DNA from: Oxalobacteraceae bacterium
GTDB lineage: Bacteria > Pseudomonadota > Gammaproteobacteria > Burkholderiales > Burkholderiaceae_D
Direction: 5' to 3'
DNA: 39,941 bases
NCBI GenBank assembly: GCA_027485535.1
Contig: JAIXQV010000255.1
Location: 1-39,941, forward strand
Shown here: one piece after another, positions 1 to 11,979 of the stretch
Position numbering within the stretch: position 1 is the first letter of the stretch
Layout: each line of letters starts with the position of its first letter
Program-made: the position numbers and the translations under genes
Notes under the pieces: generated by a model
The model's input: the letters and a program-made list of their open reading frames with translations, nothing else
Told to the model about the DNA's origin: nothing
The model's database searches: none

Positions 1-2582
<2,582 letters not shown>

Positions 2583-2583
2583 G

Positions 2584-3120
2584 ATGGCCATCCGCGAGAT
2601 TCTGAAAATGGGTGACCCGCGCTTATTGCGTGTGGCAGAGCCAGTCACCGAGTTTGATACGCCCTCTCTACATGCGCTGATCACTGACATGTTTGAGACC
2701 ATGCACGCTGCCAATGGTGCCGGCCTGGCCGCGCCGCAGATCGGTGTGAACCTGCAGCTGGTGATTTTTGGTTTTAAGCAGAACGAGCGTTATCCTGAAG
2801 CGCCGGCCGTACCGGAAACCGTGCTGCTGAATCCGGTGCTCGAACCCCTGTCGGATGATCTGGAGGATGGCTGGGAGGGATGTCTGTCGGTACCCGGCTT
2901 ACGTGGCGTGGTACCGCGCTACGCACGGCTTCGTTACCGAGGTGTTGATCCCTATGGCAAGCCAATTGACCGGGAGGTTGACGGCTTCCACGCTCGGGTG
3001 GTGCAGCATGAGTGTGATCACCTGATTGGCATGCTGTATCCGATGCGGGTGAGGGATTTCAGTCGGTTTGGCTATACCGAAGTGCTGTTCCCCGGGATGG
3101 ATCCGTCGGCGGATGACTGA
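2584..3120 (+). CDS. def: Peptide deformylase
   Basis: Motifs [18 protein letters not shown] and QHECDHLIG. Confidence 0.97.
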   Translation: MAIREILKMGDPRLLRVAEPVTEFDTPSLHALITDMFETMHAANGAGLAAPQIGVNLQLVIFGFKQNERYPEAPAVPETVLLNPVLEPLSDDLEDGWEGCLSVPGLRGVVPRYARLRYRGVDPYGKPIDREVDGFHARVVQHECDHLIGMLYPMRVRDFSRFGYTEVLFPGMDPSADD

Positions 3121-3139
3121 TGCTGTTGTTATTGTTGCA

Positions 3140-3183
3140 TTGATTCTTAAGAAATTTTGGGATAGTATTCTTTCTCAAGAAAG
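3140..3183 (+). promoter_or_regulatory. Candidate promoter with twin operator for the Xre/RES module
   Basis: TTGATT (3140-3145), N17, TAGTAT (3163-3168). Two near-identical palindromes: TTCTTAAGAA (3144-3153) and TTCTCAAGAA (3172-3181, within CTTTCTCAAGAAAG). Confidence 0.5.
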
Positions 3184-3184
3184 G

Positions 3185-3574
3185 ATGCTCCCAATGCTCG
3201 CCGAAACCTCAAACCAAAGCACAGCGCCAAAAGCCGCTGCGGTCTTGGCGAAAGCCGTAACACGGGCGTCTGATCATCTGGGTATTTCTCAGCAACTGCT
3301 AGGAAAGATCCTCGGTCTTAGCCCGGCCACAGTCTCTCGCTTGTATGCGGGTAGTTACCAGCTCGATCCCCGGCGCAAGGAATGGGACTTGGCACTGTTG
3401 TTCGTCCGGGCGTTTAGGTCACTTGATTCCATTGTAGGAGACACACGTTCGGCCCGTGCTTGGCTGCAAAGCGACAATCACGCGCTAAATGCGCGCCCGA
3501 TCGATTTATTGTCCGATACGGAGGGCTTAGTTAGTGTTGTCCACTACTTGGACGCCTCACGCGCTGTCGGCTGA
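3185..3574 (+). CDS. Xre/MbcA/ParS-type antitoxin
   Basis: HTH (HLGISQQLLGKILGLSPATVSRLYAG) plus C-terminal ParS-like region ending LLSDTEGLVSVVHYLDASRA; next gene is a RES toxin. Start moved from 3068 to the ATG at 3185 (alternative 3194). Confidence 0.85.
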   Translation: MLPMLAETSNQSTAPKAAAVLAKAVTRASDHLGISQQLLGKILGLSPATVSRLYAGSYQLDPRRKEWDLALLFVRAFRSLDSIVGDTRSARAWLQSDNHALNARPIDLLSDTEGLVSVVHYLDASRAVG

Positions 3575-4259
3575 GTCGCGTCTGTGGCAGTGCTTGGCTT
3601 GGCGTATGGTCGAGTCGCAGCATATTGCGTCAACGATGAAATTGGTTGACACGCGTGATGAACAAGATGTTCTCGAGTCATTACTAGACCAAGACAAGCC
3701 CGCAAGGGCAACCGACACGAGCCAGTTGCACTATTTGTTGGCGACACCATTTCGCTATTCTCCTTTAAGAACGGGCTCACGTTTTCGCGCTTACGCTGAT
3801 CCCGGTGTCTATTACGCGGCGGAGTCTGTGCGAACTGCAGCAGCAGAGCTTGGCTATTGGCGATGGAGATTTCTAACGGATGCTCCAAGTCTGGAAAGAC
3901 TCGGACCTGTTGCGCATACCGCCTTCAACGTCAAGATGTCGACTACGGCGATTGATCTGCGAGAGGCAAGCTTTGATCTCGATCTCCAACGCTGGCGAGT
4001 TTCGTCCGACTACGCATCGACGCAAAATTTGGCGCGCGTGGCGCGTCAGGCTGAGATCGGTAGTATTGTTTACCCATCGGCTCGTGATCCAGAACCGGCT
4101 TGGTGCATCGCCTTGTTATTCCCGTCAGGATTTGCTCGGAAAAAACCTGAGCCGATCAGCGAGACTTGGTATCTGGCGGTATCAAGCGAAGAAGTAGTCT
4201 GGCGGCGCGATCATCAGTCGATACGCTTTTCAACGACCCCGTGGTCCAAAGCGGGCTAG
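3534..4259 (+). CDS. RES-domain toxin
   Basis: RLWQCLAWRMVESQHIASTMKLVDTRDEQDVLESLLDQDKP...LHYLLATPFRYSPLRTGSRFRAYADPGVYYAAESVRTAAAE matches the RES family; GTG start overlaps the antitoxin gene by 41 nt. Confidence 0.88.
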   Translation: MLSTTWTPHALSAESRLWQCLAWRMVESQHIASTMKLVDTRDEQDVLESLLDQDKPARATDTSQLHYLLATPFRYSPLRTGSRFRAYADPGVYYAAESVRTAAAELGYWRWRFLTDAPSLERLGPVAHTAFNVKMSTTAIDLREASFDLDLQRWRVSSDYASTQNLARVARQAEIGSIVYPSARDPEPAWCIALLFPSGFARKKPEPISETWYLAVSSEEVVWRRDHQSIRFSTTPWSKAG

Positions 4260-5002
4260 AACTTTTCACTCTCCGCCAGATAGCGCCACTGGCCAACGGG
4301 CAAGTCGCCCAGTTTCACAAGACCAATACGCACCCGTTTCAGGCCGATCACCTGCAGCCCAACCAGTTCGCACATGCGGCGGATTTGTCGTTTCTTTCCT
4401 TCGCGCAGAATGAAACGTAGCTGATCCTCATTTTGCCAGCTCACTTTCGCCGGCAGCAGCGGGCTGCCATCCAGCGAGAGACCATGATTTAGGCGTTTCA
4501 GATCAGACTCTGGCAGCTTGCCCGGTCTCAGATACTTCACCCGCACCAGATATTCTTTTTCGATCAGGCGATCTTCACCGATCAACTGTTTCGCAATCCG
4601 GCCGTCTTGCGTCAACACCAACAACCCAACGGAATCGATATCAAGACGACCGGCGGGCACCAGACTTTTTAACTGCGAAGGTGAAAACTGTGTGGGTGAT
4701 GTGTCCTCGCTCCAGCGATTTTCCGGACTCACCAGCGTGAAGGCGGGTTTGTAGCCATCTTCCGCTTGTCCGCTCACAAAACCCATTGGCTTATTGAGCA
4801 GCACTGTGACGCGTTTGGCTTGTTGCGCCTGTGCTTGTTTTTCTATTGAGATTTTTTGGTGGGGCAGTACTTTGCTACCCAGTTCCGAGATGACTTGCCC
4901 ATCCACGCGCACCCAACCTTTGGCGATCCACTCATCGGCTTCACGGCGCGAGCAAAGTCCAAGCTCGGACATCCGTTTTGACAAGCGTAGCGGTTCAGTC
5001 AT
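4256..5002 (-). CDS. RluF/RsuA-family rRNA pseudouridine synthase
   Basis: S4 domain (LRLSKRMSELGLCSRREADEWIAKGWVRVDG), catalytic AGRLDIDSVGLLVLTQDG, C-terminal EGKKRQIRRMCELVG. Start moved to MTEPLRLSK. Confidence 0.9.
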   Translation of the reverse strand: MTEPLRLSKRMSELGLCSRREADEWIAKGWVRVDGQVISELGSKVLPHQKISIEKQAQAQQAKRVTVLLNKPMGFVSGQAEDGYKPAFTLVSPENRWSEDTSPTQFSPSQLKSLVPAGRLDIDSVGLLVLTQDGRIAKQLIGEDRLIEKEYLVRVKYLRPGKLPESDLKRLNHGLSLDGSPLLPAKVSWQNEDQLRFILREGKKRQIRRMCELVGLQVIGLKRVRIGLVKLGDLPVGQWRYLAESEKF

Positions 5003-5006
5003 TTTT

Positions 5007-7559
5007 TTAGATACGTAATGCGTCGAGCAGATCCGACTCCAGCGCGATCTGCGATCGGGCATTGGACAGCATGGGGCCATCGACAACGAAAACATCTTCG
5101 ACGCGTTCGCCGAGGGTGGCGATTTTAGCGGTATACAAATTCACTTTGTAGCGCGCCAGCACACTGGCGATTGAATAAAGCAGGCCGGGTCGGTCATTGG
5201 CTGACACGGAGAGCAGGTGATACTGGCCGCGTTCATCGGGCGATAAATGTACAGTTGGCGTGATCGGAAAGGTCCTCGATAACCGTGACAATCTGGCTTT
5301 GGCGGGTAATGGAAGCTCGGCATCGCTCTTCACCCAGAGTGCGAGATCATGCTCGACTAGCGCAATCAGCTCACGGTAGTTCTCTGAAAAGCTGGGCTCG
5401 CTGACGAGAAACGTATCTAGCGCGTAGCCATTACGCGTGGTTTGCACCTTGGCATCCAGAATGCTGAAATTATGACGATCGAAATACCCACAAATGCGCG
5501 CAAAAAGATCGGTGCGGTCGCGCAGATACACCACGACCTGCAAACCTTCGCCGATCGGCGCGATACGGCAACGCACTAGCGGCTGCTCATCATCCAAATG
5601 TTCATGCAAGACCCGCGTATGCCATGCAATTTCTGCGGCATCGTGGCGCAGAAAATAGCCGACATCCAGTCGCTTCCATAACTTATCGTGAATCTCATCG
5701 GACAGGCCATGCAGCCGAAGCATCGCACGTGCCTCATGCTGACGGTTTTGCAGCACGCGGTCGGTCGACGGTGCTTCACCGCCGAGCACGCGCAGGCTCA
5801 TACGGTATAAGTCCTCCAGCAGCTTTCCTTTCCAGGCATTCCAAACCTTCGGGCTGGTGCCGCGAATATCTGCCACGGTTAGGAGGTAGAGCGCAGTCAG
5901 GCGGCGCTCGGTTTTAATGGTTTTGACAAAGGCGCGAATCACCTCAGGATCGGATAGGTCCTGCTTTTGCGCGACCTGTGACATGAGTAGATGCTGCTCC
6001 ACCAGGAAAGTGACTAGCTCGGTATCCTGTTTTGACAAACCATGATCACGACAAAAACGACGGGCATCGGTTTTGCCAAGCACCGAGTGATCACCGCCGC
6101 GTCCCTTGGCGATATCGTGAAACAGTGCGGCGATATACAGCAGCCAAGGCTGCGCAAAGTTCGCGATCAGTTGGCTACAGAACGGATACTCATGCGAATG
6201 CTCGGGGATCGCGAAACGACGCACATTGCGCACCACCATCAAGATGTGCTGATCGACCGTGTATACATGAAACAGATCATGCTGCATCTGACCGATGATG
6301 CGACGGAAGTTAGGTAGATAGCGCCCTAGAATCGACAGTTGGTTCATGCCACGCAGCGCGTGGGTAATACCTTTCGGTGATTGCAGTATTTGCAGGAAGA
6401 GCTCGCGGTTTTTTGGGTCGCGGCGAAACTTGGCGTCGATATGAAAGCGAGCGTGCCACAGCGCGCGTTGTGTGCGCGCGGTCATCCCTTTCAGCTCGCC
6501 ATAACGCTCAAGCAGCAAGAAGATCTCCAGCATCGCGGACGGTGTTTGCTCGAACAAATCATCCTGTGCGATATCGATCATACCGTTCACCTCATTGAAC
6601 CGTTCATTCACGGGCCGTGAGGCGAGTGGTTGCGGGAACAGGCGAGACTCGATGTTCTGCAACAAGATGCTATTGAGTTGAGTGACAGCTTTCGCCGCCC
6701 AGTAGTAGCGCTGCATCAGCACCTCGCTGGCGCGTCGGTCTTCGCTGGCAGTAAAGCCAAAGGTATCCGCAATCGGGCCTTGCACATCGAACACCAAGCG
6801 GTCCTCGCGGCGTCCGGCGTGCAGGTGCAGGCGGATACGAATATCTTTGAAGGCGCGTTCTTTTTCGGCTAGTTGCCGCGCCTCGGTACGGGTGATGATC
6901 TGACTATCGGCAAGCTCGCGCCATGAGCGTCCTAGCCCGGCAGCTTTTGATACCCAAAGAATCACTTGTAGATCACGCAGGCCACCCGGGCTTTCTTTGC
7001 AGTTGGGCTCAAGGCTGTAGGGCGTGTTCTCGTACTTCACATGGCGCTGACGCAGCTCGAGAATTTTGTCTTGAAAAAAAGCACGCGCGTCCATTGCCTG
7101 CGCATGACGCTGTTGTAGCGACGTGAATAGCTGCCGCGAACCGGTGATGCGGCGCGCCTCCAGCAGGCTGGTTTGAACGGTGATGTCGGCCTCGGATTCG
7201 GTCATGCATTCATCGACCGTACGGATGCTATGCCCGATTTCCAGACCCAGATCCCAGAACAGCTGCACCAATTGCTCAAGCTTTTCGCGCAGCGGCGCAT
7301 CGGGTGCTGCCGGCAGCAAAATCAGCAGATCGATATCAGAGTGGGGAAACAGCTCGCCGCGGCCATAGCCACCGACAGCAACCAGCGTTGCTGTGGACGG
7401 CATGTCAAACTGCTGCCAGGCTTGTGTCAGGACTTGGTCGGCGTTGCGTGCGATTTGCTTTAGTAGTCGCTCAGGTCGCCGGTCGAGTAGATAGTCCTCG
7501 ACGATTGCCCGCCGGCCTTCCCTTAGCTGTTCGCGCAGAGAGATCGACAGCGCAGTCAT
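5007..7559 (-). CDS. glnD: Bifunctional uridylyltransferase/uridylyl-removing enzyme GlnD
   Basis: Nucleotidyltransferase motif VAVGGYGRGELFPHSDIDLLIL, HD domain (ALFHDIAKGRGGDHS), C-terminal ACT domains. Start moved to MTALSIS at 7559, one base from the map stop. Confidence 0.95.
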   Translation of the reverse strand: MTALSISLREQLREGRRAIVEDYLLDRRPERLLKQIARNADQVLTQAWQQFDMPSTATLVAVGGYGRGELFPHSDIDLLILLPAAPDAPLREKLEQLVQLFWDLGLEIGHSIRTVDECMTESEADITVQTSLLEARRITGSRQLFTSLQQRHAQAMDARAFFQDKILELRQRHVKYENTPYSLEPNCKESPGGLRDLQVILWVSKAAGLGRSWRELADSQIITRTEARQLAEKERAFKDIRIRLHLHAGRREDRLVFDVQGPIADTFGFTASEDRRASEVLMQRYYWAAKAVTQLNSILLQNIESRLFPQPLASRPVNERFNEVNGMIDIAQDDLFEQTPSAMLEIFLLLERYGELKGMTARTQRALWHARFHIDAKFRRDPKNRELFLQILQSPKGITHALRGMNQLSILGRYLPNFRRIIGQMQHDLFHVYTVDQHILMVVRNVRRFAIPEHSHEYPFCSQLIANFAQPWLLYIAALFHDIAKGRGGDHSVLGKTDARRFCRDHGLSKQDTELVTFLVEQHLLMSQVAQKQDLSDPEVIRAFVKTIKTERRLTALYLLTVADIRGTSPKVWNAWKGKLLEDLYRMSLRVLGGEAPSTDRVLQNRQHEARAMLRLHGLSDEIHDKLWKRLDVGYFLRHDAAEIAWHTRVLHEHLDDEQPLVRCRIAPIGEGLQVVVYLRDRTDLFARICGYFDRHNFSILDAKVQTTRNGYALDTFLVSEPSFSENYRELIALVEHDLALWVKSDAELPLPAKARLSRLSRTFPITPTVHLSPDERGQYHLLSVSANDRPGLLYSIASVLARYKVNLYTAKIATLGERVEDVFVVDGPMLSNARSQIALESDLLDALRI

Positions 7560-7560
7560 G

Positions 7561-8397
7561 TCAGTCCACGCTGACCGGGCTACCTGCTGCTTGATTGGTG
7601 ATAAAGGCGGGCGGCGCTGGTGAGCCCGCCGACACGGTGAGCACCTCAAAGCCGGTCTCGGTCACCAGCACAGTGTGCTCCCATTGCGCCGAGAGGCTGC
7701 GATCACGCGTCTTGATGGTCCAGCCGTCGCTCATCTCGCGAATCTCACGGCGCCCCGCGTTGATCATGGGCTCAACTGTAAAGATCATACCGGCGACCAA
7801 TTGATCCAGCGTACCGGGTTTGCCGTAGTGCAGTACCTGCGGCTCTTCATGAAATACCTTGCCGATGCCGTGACCGCAGAATTCACGCACGATAGAAAAC
7901 CCGGCGCTCTCGGCGTACTGCTGAATCACGTGACCAATGTCGCCCAGATAGGTGCCGGGGCGGATGCGCGAGATACCGAGCCACATAGATTCATAGGTAA
8001 TCTCACTCAGGCGCTTGGCAAGAATCGAGGGCTCACCGACGAAAAACATGCGGCTGGTATCGCCGTGGTAACCATCGGCAATCACGGTGACATCGATGTT
8101 CACGACATCGCCCAGCTTCAGCACCTTATCGCCGGGGATGCCATGGCAGACGACATCATTGACCGAGGTGCAGATGGATTTCGGGTAGGGGGTATAGCCG
8201 GGTGGGCAGTAGTTCAAAGGTGCCGGGGTCACCCCCTGCACGTTCACCATGTAGTCGTGACACAGCTTGTCCAGCTGATCCGTGCTCACACCCGCCGTCA
8301 CATGCGGCGTGATGAAATCCAGGACCTCAGAGGCGAGGCGTCCAGCCACTCGCATGCCAGCGATATCTTCCGGTGTCTTGATGGTAATGTTGCCCAT
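7561..8397 (-). CDS. map: Type I methionine aminopeptidase
   Basis: VNIDVTVIADGYHGDTSRMF, EFCGHGIGKVFHEEP and GMIFTVEPMIN motifs. Confidence 0.96.
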   Translation of the reverse strand: MGNITIKTPEDIAGMRVAGRLASEVLDFITPHVTAGVSTDQLDKLCHDYMVNVQGVTPAPLNYCPPGYTPYPKSICTSVNDVVCHGIPGDKVLKLGDVVNIDVTVIADGYHGDTSRMFFVGEPSILAKRLSEITYESMWLGISRIRPGTYLGDIGHVIQQYAESAGFSIVREFCGHGIGKVFHEEPQVLHYGKPGTLDQLVAGMIFTVEPMINAGRREIREMSDGWTIKTRDRSLSAQWEHTVLVTETGFEVLTVSAGSPAPPAFITNQAAGSPVSVD

Positions 8398-8522
8398 GAT
8401 GCTACTGCGGGGTCGCCATCAACGAATGGCGGAGGCAGTCCTGTGAGTGAAGTGGCGATTATAGTCGACCGACTATGTGGCCGCGCTCGGGCTGGTGCCG
8501 CTAGGCTAGATGGTCAGCGGGT

Positions 8523-8552
8523 TTGCCTGGCGCGGGGTTTTCCGGGTAAAAT
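8523..8552 (+). promoter_or_regulatory. Candidate sigma70-type promoter for rpsB
   Basis: TTGCCT, N18, TAAAAT, about 170 bp upstream of the rpsB ATG. Confidence 0.35.
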
Positions 8553-8680
8553 CTTGGGTTAGCTTGCTGGTGTAGGCAATAAGCCAATGCCAGCAGCTAA
8601 ATTCGCTAGCTGTTTTGTTAACAACTTTGTAAATAACGAGTCCGTGCCCTAAGGGTGCCCGTCGGGAGTTTTCTCTGTTC

Positions 8681-8710
8681 GGGTTGCTGGCCGGTCTCAA
8701 GACCCAACCC
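8681..8710 (+). promoter_or_regulatory. Structured element in the rpsB 5' leader (candidate S2 autoregulatory site)
   Basis: GGGTTG-(CTGGCC)-GGTC-TCAA-GACC-CAACCC: 6 bp + 4 bp stem with a one-sided 6-nt bulge, just upstream of the TGGAG Shine-Dalgarno. Confidence 0.5.
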
Positions 8711-8720
8711 TGGAGAAATT

Positions 8721-9464
8721 ATGTCTGTCACTATGCGTGAAATGCTGGAAGCCGGCGTCCATTTCGGTCACCAAACCCGCTTCTGGAACCCCAAGATGGC
8801 CCCGTTTATCTTCGGTCATCGCAACAAGATTCATATCGTCAACCTGGAACAGACCATGGCCATGTTCCAGGAGGCGACCAAGTACATCCGTAAACTCTCC
8901 GCCAACCGCGGCACCATCCTGATGGTGGGCACCAAGCGTCAGGCACGCGACATCATCGCGGCTGAGGCACAGCGCGCGGGCGTTCCGTTTGTCGACCAGC
9001 GCTGGCTCGGCGGCACCTTGACCAACTTCAAAACCATCAAGACCTCGATCAAGCGCCTGAAGGAGATGGAAGCCGCTATCGCCGATGGTTCGGTTGAGAA
9101 AATGTCCAAGAAAGAAGCGCTGATGTTCAATCGCGAGCTGGACAAGCTGCAAAAAGGCATCGGCGGCATCAAAGATATGAACGGCGTTCCAGACGCCATC
9201 TTCGTGATCGATGTGGGCTATCACAAAGGCGCGATCACCGAAGCCACCAAGCTGGGTATTCCAGTGATTGGTGTGGTGGATACCAATCACTCGCCGAATG
9301 GTGTGACCTATGTGATCCCCGGCAATGATGACTCGTCGAAAGCGATCACGCTGTATGCCCGTGGTGTTGCAGACGCGATTCTCGAAGGTCGCGCGACCTC
9401 GGTGGCCGACATCGTCGAAGCCACTAAGGGCGAGGAGTTTGTCGAAGTTAGCGATCAGGCCTGA
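8721..9464 (+). CDS. rpsB: 30S ribosomal protein S2
   Basis: [32 protein letters not shown]...; start moved to the ATG at 8721 with SD GGAG. Confidence 0.98.
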   Translation: MSVTMREMLEAGVHFGHQTRFWNPKMAPFIFGHRNKIHIVNLEQTMAMFQEATKYIRKLSANRGTILMVGTKRQARDIIAAEAQRAGVPFVDQRWLGGTLTNFKTIKTSIKRLKEMEAAIADGSVEKMSKKEALMFNRELDKLQKGIGGIKDMNGVPDAIFVIDVGYHKGAITEATKLGIPVIGVVDTNHSPNGVTYVIPGNDDSSKAITLYARGVADAILEGRATSVADIVEATKGEEFVEVSDQA

Positions 9465-9478
9465 TTCGCCGCAGCGCA

Positions 9479-9535
9479 CTGCCTCATTCACTGAGGCAGA
9501 AAATCAGGGGCAAACAGCGGTTCGCCCCTTTTTTT
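9479..9535 (+). terminator. Tandem hairpins ending in an intrinsic terminator after rpsB
   Basis: CTGCCTCA-TTCAC-TGAGGCAG (9479-9499), then GGGGC...GCCCC (9507-9528) followed by a T7 tract. Confidence 0.75.
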
Positions 9536-9606
9536 CGGGCGATGCAAGGCGCGGGATAGGTGGCTTGAGTGTCAGCCGCTGGTCGTAATGCAAGGATATT
9601 GATACC

Positions 9607-9624
9607 GGTCGCCGTGCGGCGACC
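9607..9624 (+). promoter_or_regulatory. Hairpin in the tsf leader
   Basis: Perfect 7-bp stem GGTCGCC-GTGC-GGCGACC ending a few nt before the GAGGAG Shine-Dalgarno of tsf. Confidence 0.45.
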
Positions 9625-9641
9625 AAGTTGAGGAGAAGTGA

Positions 9642-10523
9642 ATGGCAGCAATTACAGCAGCAATGGTGGGTGAACTGCGCGCGAAGACAGACGCGCCCAT
9701 GATGGAGTGCAAAAAGGCGCTGACAGAAGCGGATGGCGACATGGCGAAAGCCGAGGAAATCCTGCGCGTCAAGCTCGGTAGTAAGGCATCTAAAGCCGCA
9801 TCACGTGTAACCGCCGAGGGCGTGGTCACTGCCCATATCGCCGGTGGTATCGGTGCGCTGGTCGAAGTCAACTGCGAGACTGACTTTGTCTCGAAGAATG
9901 ATGACTTCCTGAACTTCACCAAACACATGGCGCAGTTGGTGGCCGACAAAAATCCAAGTGACGTGGCTGCGCTTTCTGCGCTGCCGATGGATGGCAAAAC
10001 CGTTGAAGAAGTGCGTTCTGCCTTGATCGGCAAGATTGGCGAGAATATGTCGATTCGCCGCTTCCAGCGCTTCGAAACTTCGGCCAAGTTGGCTTCCTAC
10101 CTGCACGGCACGCGCATTGGCGTGATGGTCGAGTACGACGGCGGTGAGGAGCAAGTCGGTAAAGATGTGGCGATGCATATTGCAGCGATGAAGCCTGTAG
10201 CGCTGTCGTCGAATCAAGTGCCAGCAGAGCTGATCGAGAAAGAGCGTTCGGTGGCGACACTGAAGGCACAGGAATCGGGCAAGCCAGCCGACATTGCGGC
10301 AAAAATGGTCGAGGGTTCGGTACAGAAGTACCTGAAAGAGGTATCGCTGTTGGATCAGGCGTTTGTGAAGAACGACAAGCAAACCGTTGAGCAGATGCTG
10401 AAGTCGGCAAACTCTACGGTGAAGGCATTCACCATGTTTATCGTCGGCGAGGGTATCGAGAAGCGACAGGATGACTTCGCCGCCGAAGTGGCGGCGCAGG
10501 TCGCCGCTGCGAAGAAGTCTTAA
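9642..10523 (+). CDS. tsf: Elongation factor Ts
   Basis: [55 protein letters not shown]. Confidence 0.98.
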   Translation: MAAITAAMVGELRAKTDAPMMECKKALTEADGDMAKAEEILRVKLGSKASKAASRVTAEGVVTAHIAGGIGALVEVNCETDFVSKNDDFLNFTKHMAQLVADKNPSDVAALSALPMDGKTVEEVRSALIGKIGENMSIRRFQRFETSAKLASYLHGTRIGVMVEYDGGEEQVGKDVAMHIAAMKPVALSSNQVPAELIEKERSVATLKAQESGKPADIAAKMVEGSVQKYLKEVSLLDQAFVKNDKQTVEQMLKSANSTVKAFTMFIVGEGIEKRQDDFAAEVAAQVAAAKKS

Positions 10524-10534
10524 GCGTTAAGAAA

Positions 10535-10558
10535 ACGGGCCGCATGGCCCGTTTTTTT
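10535..10558 (+). terminator. Intrinsic terminator after tsf
   Basis: ACGGGCC-GCAT-GGCCCGT followed by a T tract. Confidence 0.85.
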
Positions 10559-10617
10559 CAGTCAGGCAGCATTTACAATATCGACAAAGTACCTGGGTAA
10601 ATAAGGGAGTAGTGCGC

Positions 10618-11334
10618 ATGACAACACCCATCTACAAGCGGGTCCTGCTGAAGCTGTCGGGCGAGGCGCTGATGGGCGACGACGCCTACGGCATTAATCG
10701 CGCCACCATTGAACGTATGGTGTCGGATGTGTCTGAAGTAGCCAAAATGGGTGTTGAGGTTGCGATCGTGATTGGCGGTGGCAATATCTTCCGCGGCGTA
10801 GCGCCGGGCGCGCAAGGAATGGATCGTGCGACGGCCGACTACATGGGGATGCTCGCGACCGTGATGAATTCGCTGGCGTTGGCTGATGCGATGCGTCAAG
10901 TGGGTATGACGGCGCGCGTGATGTCGGCGATCGCCATCGAGCAGGTCGTTGAGCCCTATGTGCGCCCCAAGGCACTGCAGTACCTGGAGGAGGGTAAGAT
11001 CGTCGTGTTCGCGGCAGGCACTGGAAATCCTTTCTTCACGACCGATACGGCAGCCGCATTGCGCGGCGCAGAAATCGGCGCAGAGGTGGTGCTGAAAGCA
11101 ACCAAGGTGGATGGTATCTACAGCTCCGATCCGAAAAAAGATGCCTCGGCCACCCGCTACACCAGCATCAGTTTCGATGAAGCGATCTCGAAGCGACTGC
11201 AGGTGATGGATGCAACCGCATTTGCTCTGTGCCGCGATCAAAAATTACCGATCCGTGTGTTCTCTATCGTCAAGCCTGGAGCGCTGAAGAGCGTGGTGCT
11301 CGGCGACGACGAGGGTACATTGGTTCACGTCTGA
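10618..11334 (+). CDS. pyrH: UMP kinase
   Basis: [21 protein letters not shown]...[13 protein letters not shown]; start moved to the ATG at 10618. Confidence 0.97.
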   Translation: MTTPIYKRVLLKLSGEALMGDDAYGINRATIERMVSDVSEVAKMGVEVAIVIGGGNIFRGVAPGAQGMDRATADYMGMLATVMNSLALADAMRQVGMTARVMSAIAIEQVVEPYVRPKALQYLEEGKIVVFAAGTGNPFFTTDTAAALRGAEIGAEVVLKATKVDGIYSSDPKKDASATRYTSISFDEAISKRLQVMDATAFALCRDQKLPIRVFSIVKPGALKSVVLGDDEGTLVHV

Positions 11335-11364
11335 TTCATCTACACCGCATTACAGGAGAAGGAT

Positions 11365-11925
11365 ATGACACCTGCTGAGGTTAAAAAAAGTACCGAGCAA
11401 AAAATGCAGAAATCAATCGAGACCCTGAAACTGGATCTCGCGAAAGTGCGAACGGGCCGTGCACACGTTGGCATTCTTGACCATGTCATGGTCGACTACT
11501 ACGGCACTCCGACGCAGATCACCCAGGTCGCTAATCTGACCTTGCTGGACGCCCGTACGATCGGTGTGCAGCCGTGGGAAAAGAAAATGATAGCGGCGAT
11601 TGAAAAAGCCATTCGCGATTCTGACCTCGGCCTGAACCCGGCGACGGTTGGCGATTTGATTCGTGTTCCTACGCCCGCATTGACGGAAGAGCGTCGCAAG
11701 GAAATGGTGAAACTCGTTCGCGGCGAAGCTGAAGATGCCAAGATCGCGATCCGCAATATCCGACGCGATGCCAATGAGACCTTGAAAAAGCTGCTGAAGG
11801 ACAAAGCGATCTCCGAAGATGATGAGCGTCGCACGCAAGACGAAGTGCAAAAGCTGACCGATAAATTTGTCGCCGAAGTCGACAAACTCGTGGTCGAAAA
11901 AGAAAAAGACGTGATGACAGTCTGA
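11365..11925 (+). CDS. frr: Ribosome recycling factor
   Basis: [35 protein letters not shown]. Confidence 0.97.
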   Translation: MTPAEVKKSTEQKMQKSIETLKLDLAKVRTGRAHVGILDHVMVDYYGTPTQITQVANLTLLDARTIGVQPWEKKMIAAIEKAIRDSDLGLNPATVGDLIRVPTPALTEERRKEMVKLVRGEAEDAKIAIRNIRRDANETLKKLLKDKAISEDDERRTQDEVQKLTDKFVAEVDKLVVEKEKDVMTV

Positions 11926-11979
11926 GTGTGGTTCTCAAGCAGTTGTAGGATTTTTCTTTGACGTTTGTCGAGAGCGAAC

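Noticed and set aside
7675-8562. 295-aa plus-strand ORF opposite map
   Set aside because: Map is unambiguous on the minus strand; the ORF looks like a shadow ORF.
8697-9491. 264-aa minus-strand ORF opposite rpsB
   Set aside because: Shadow of strongly conserved S2 coding sequence.
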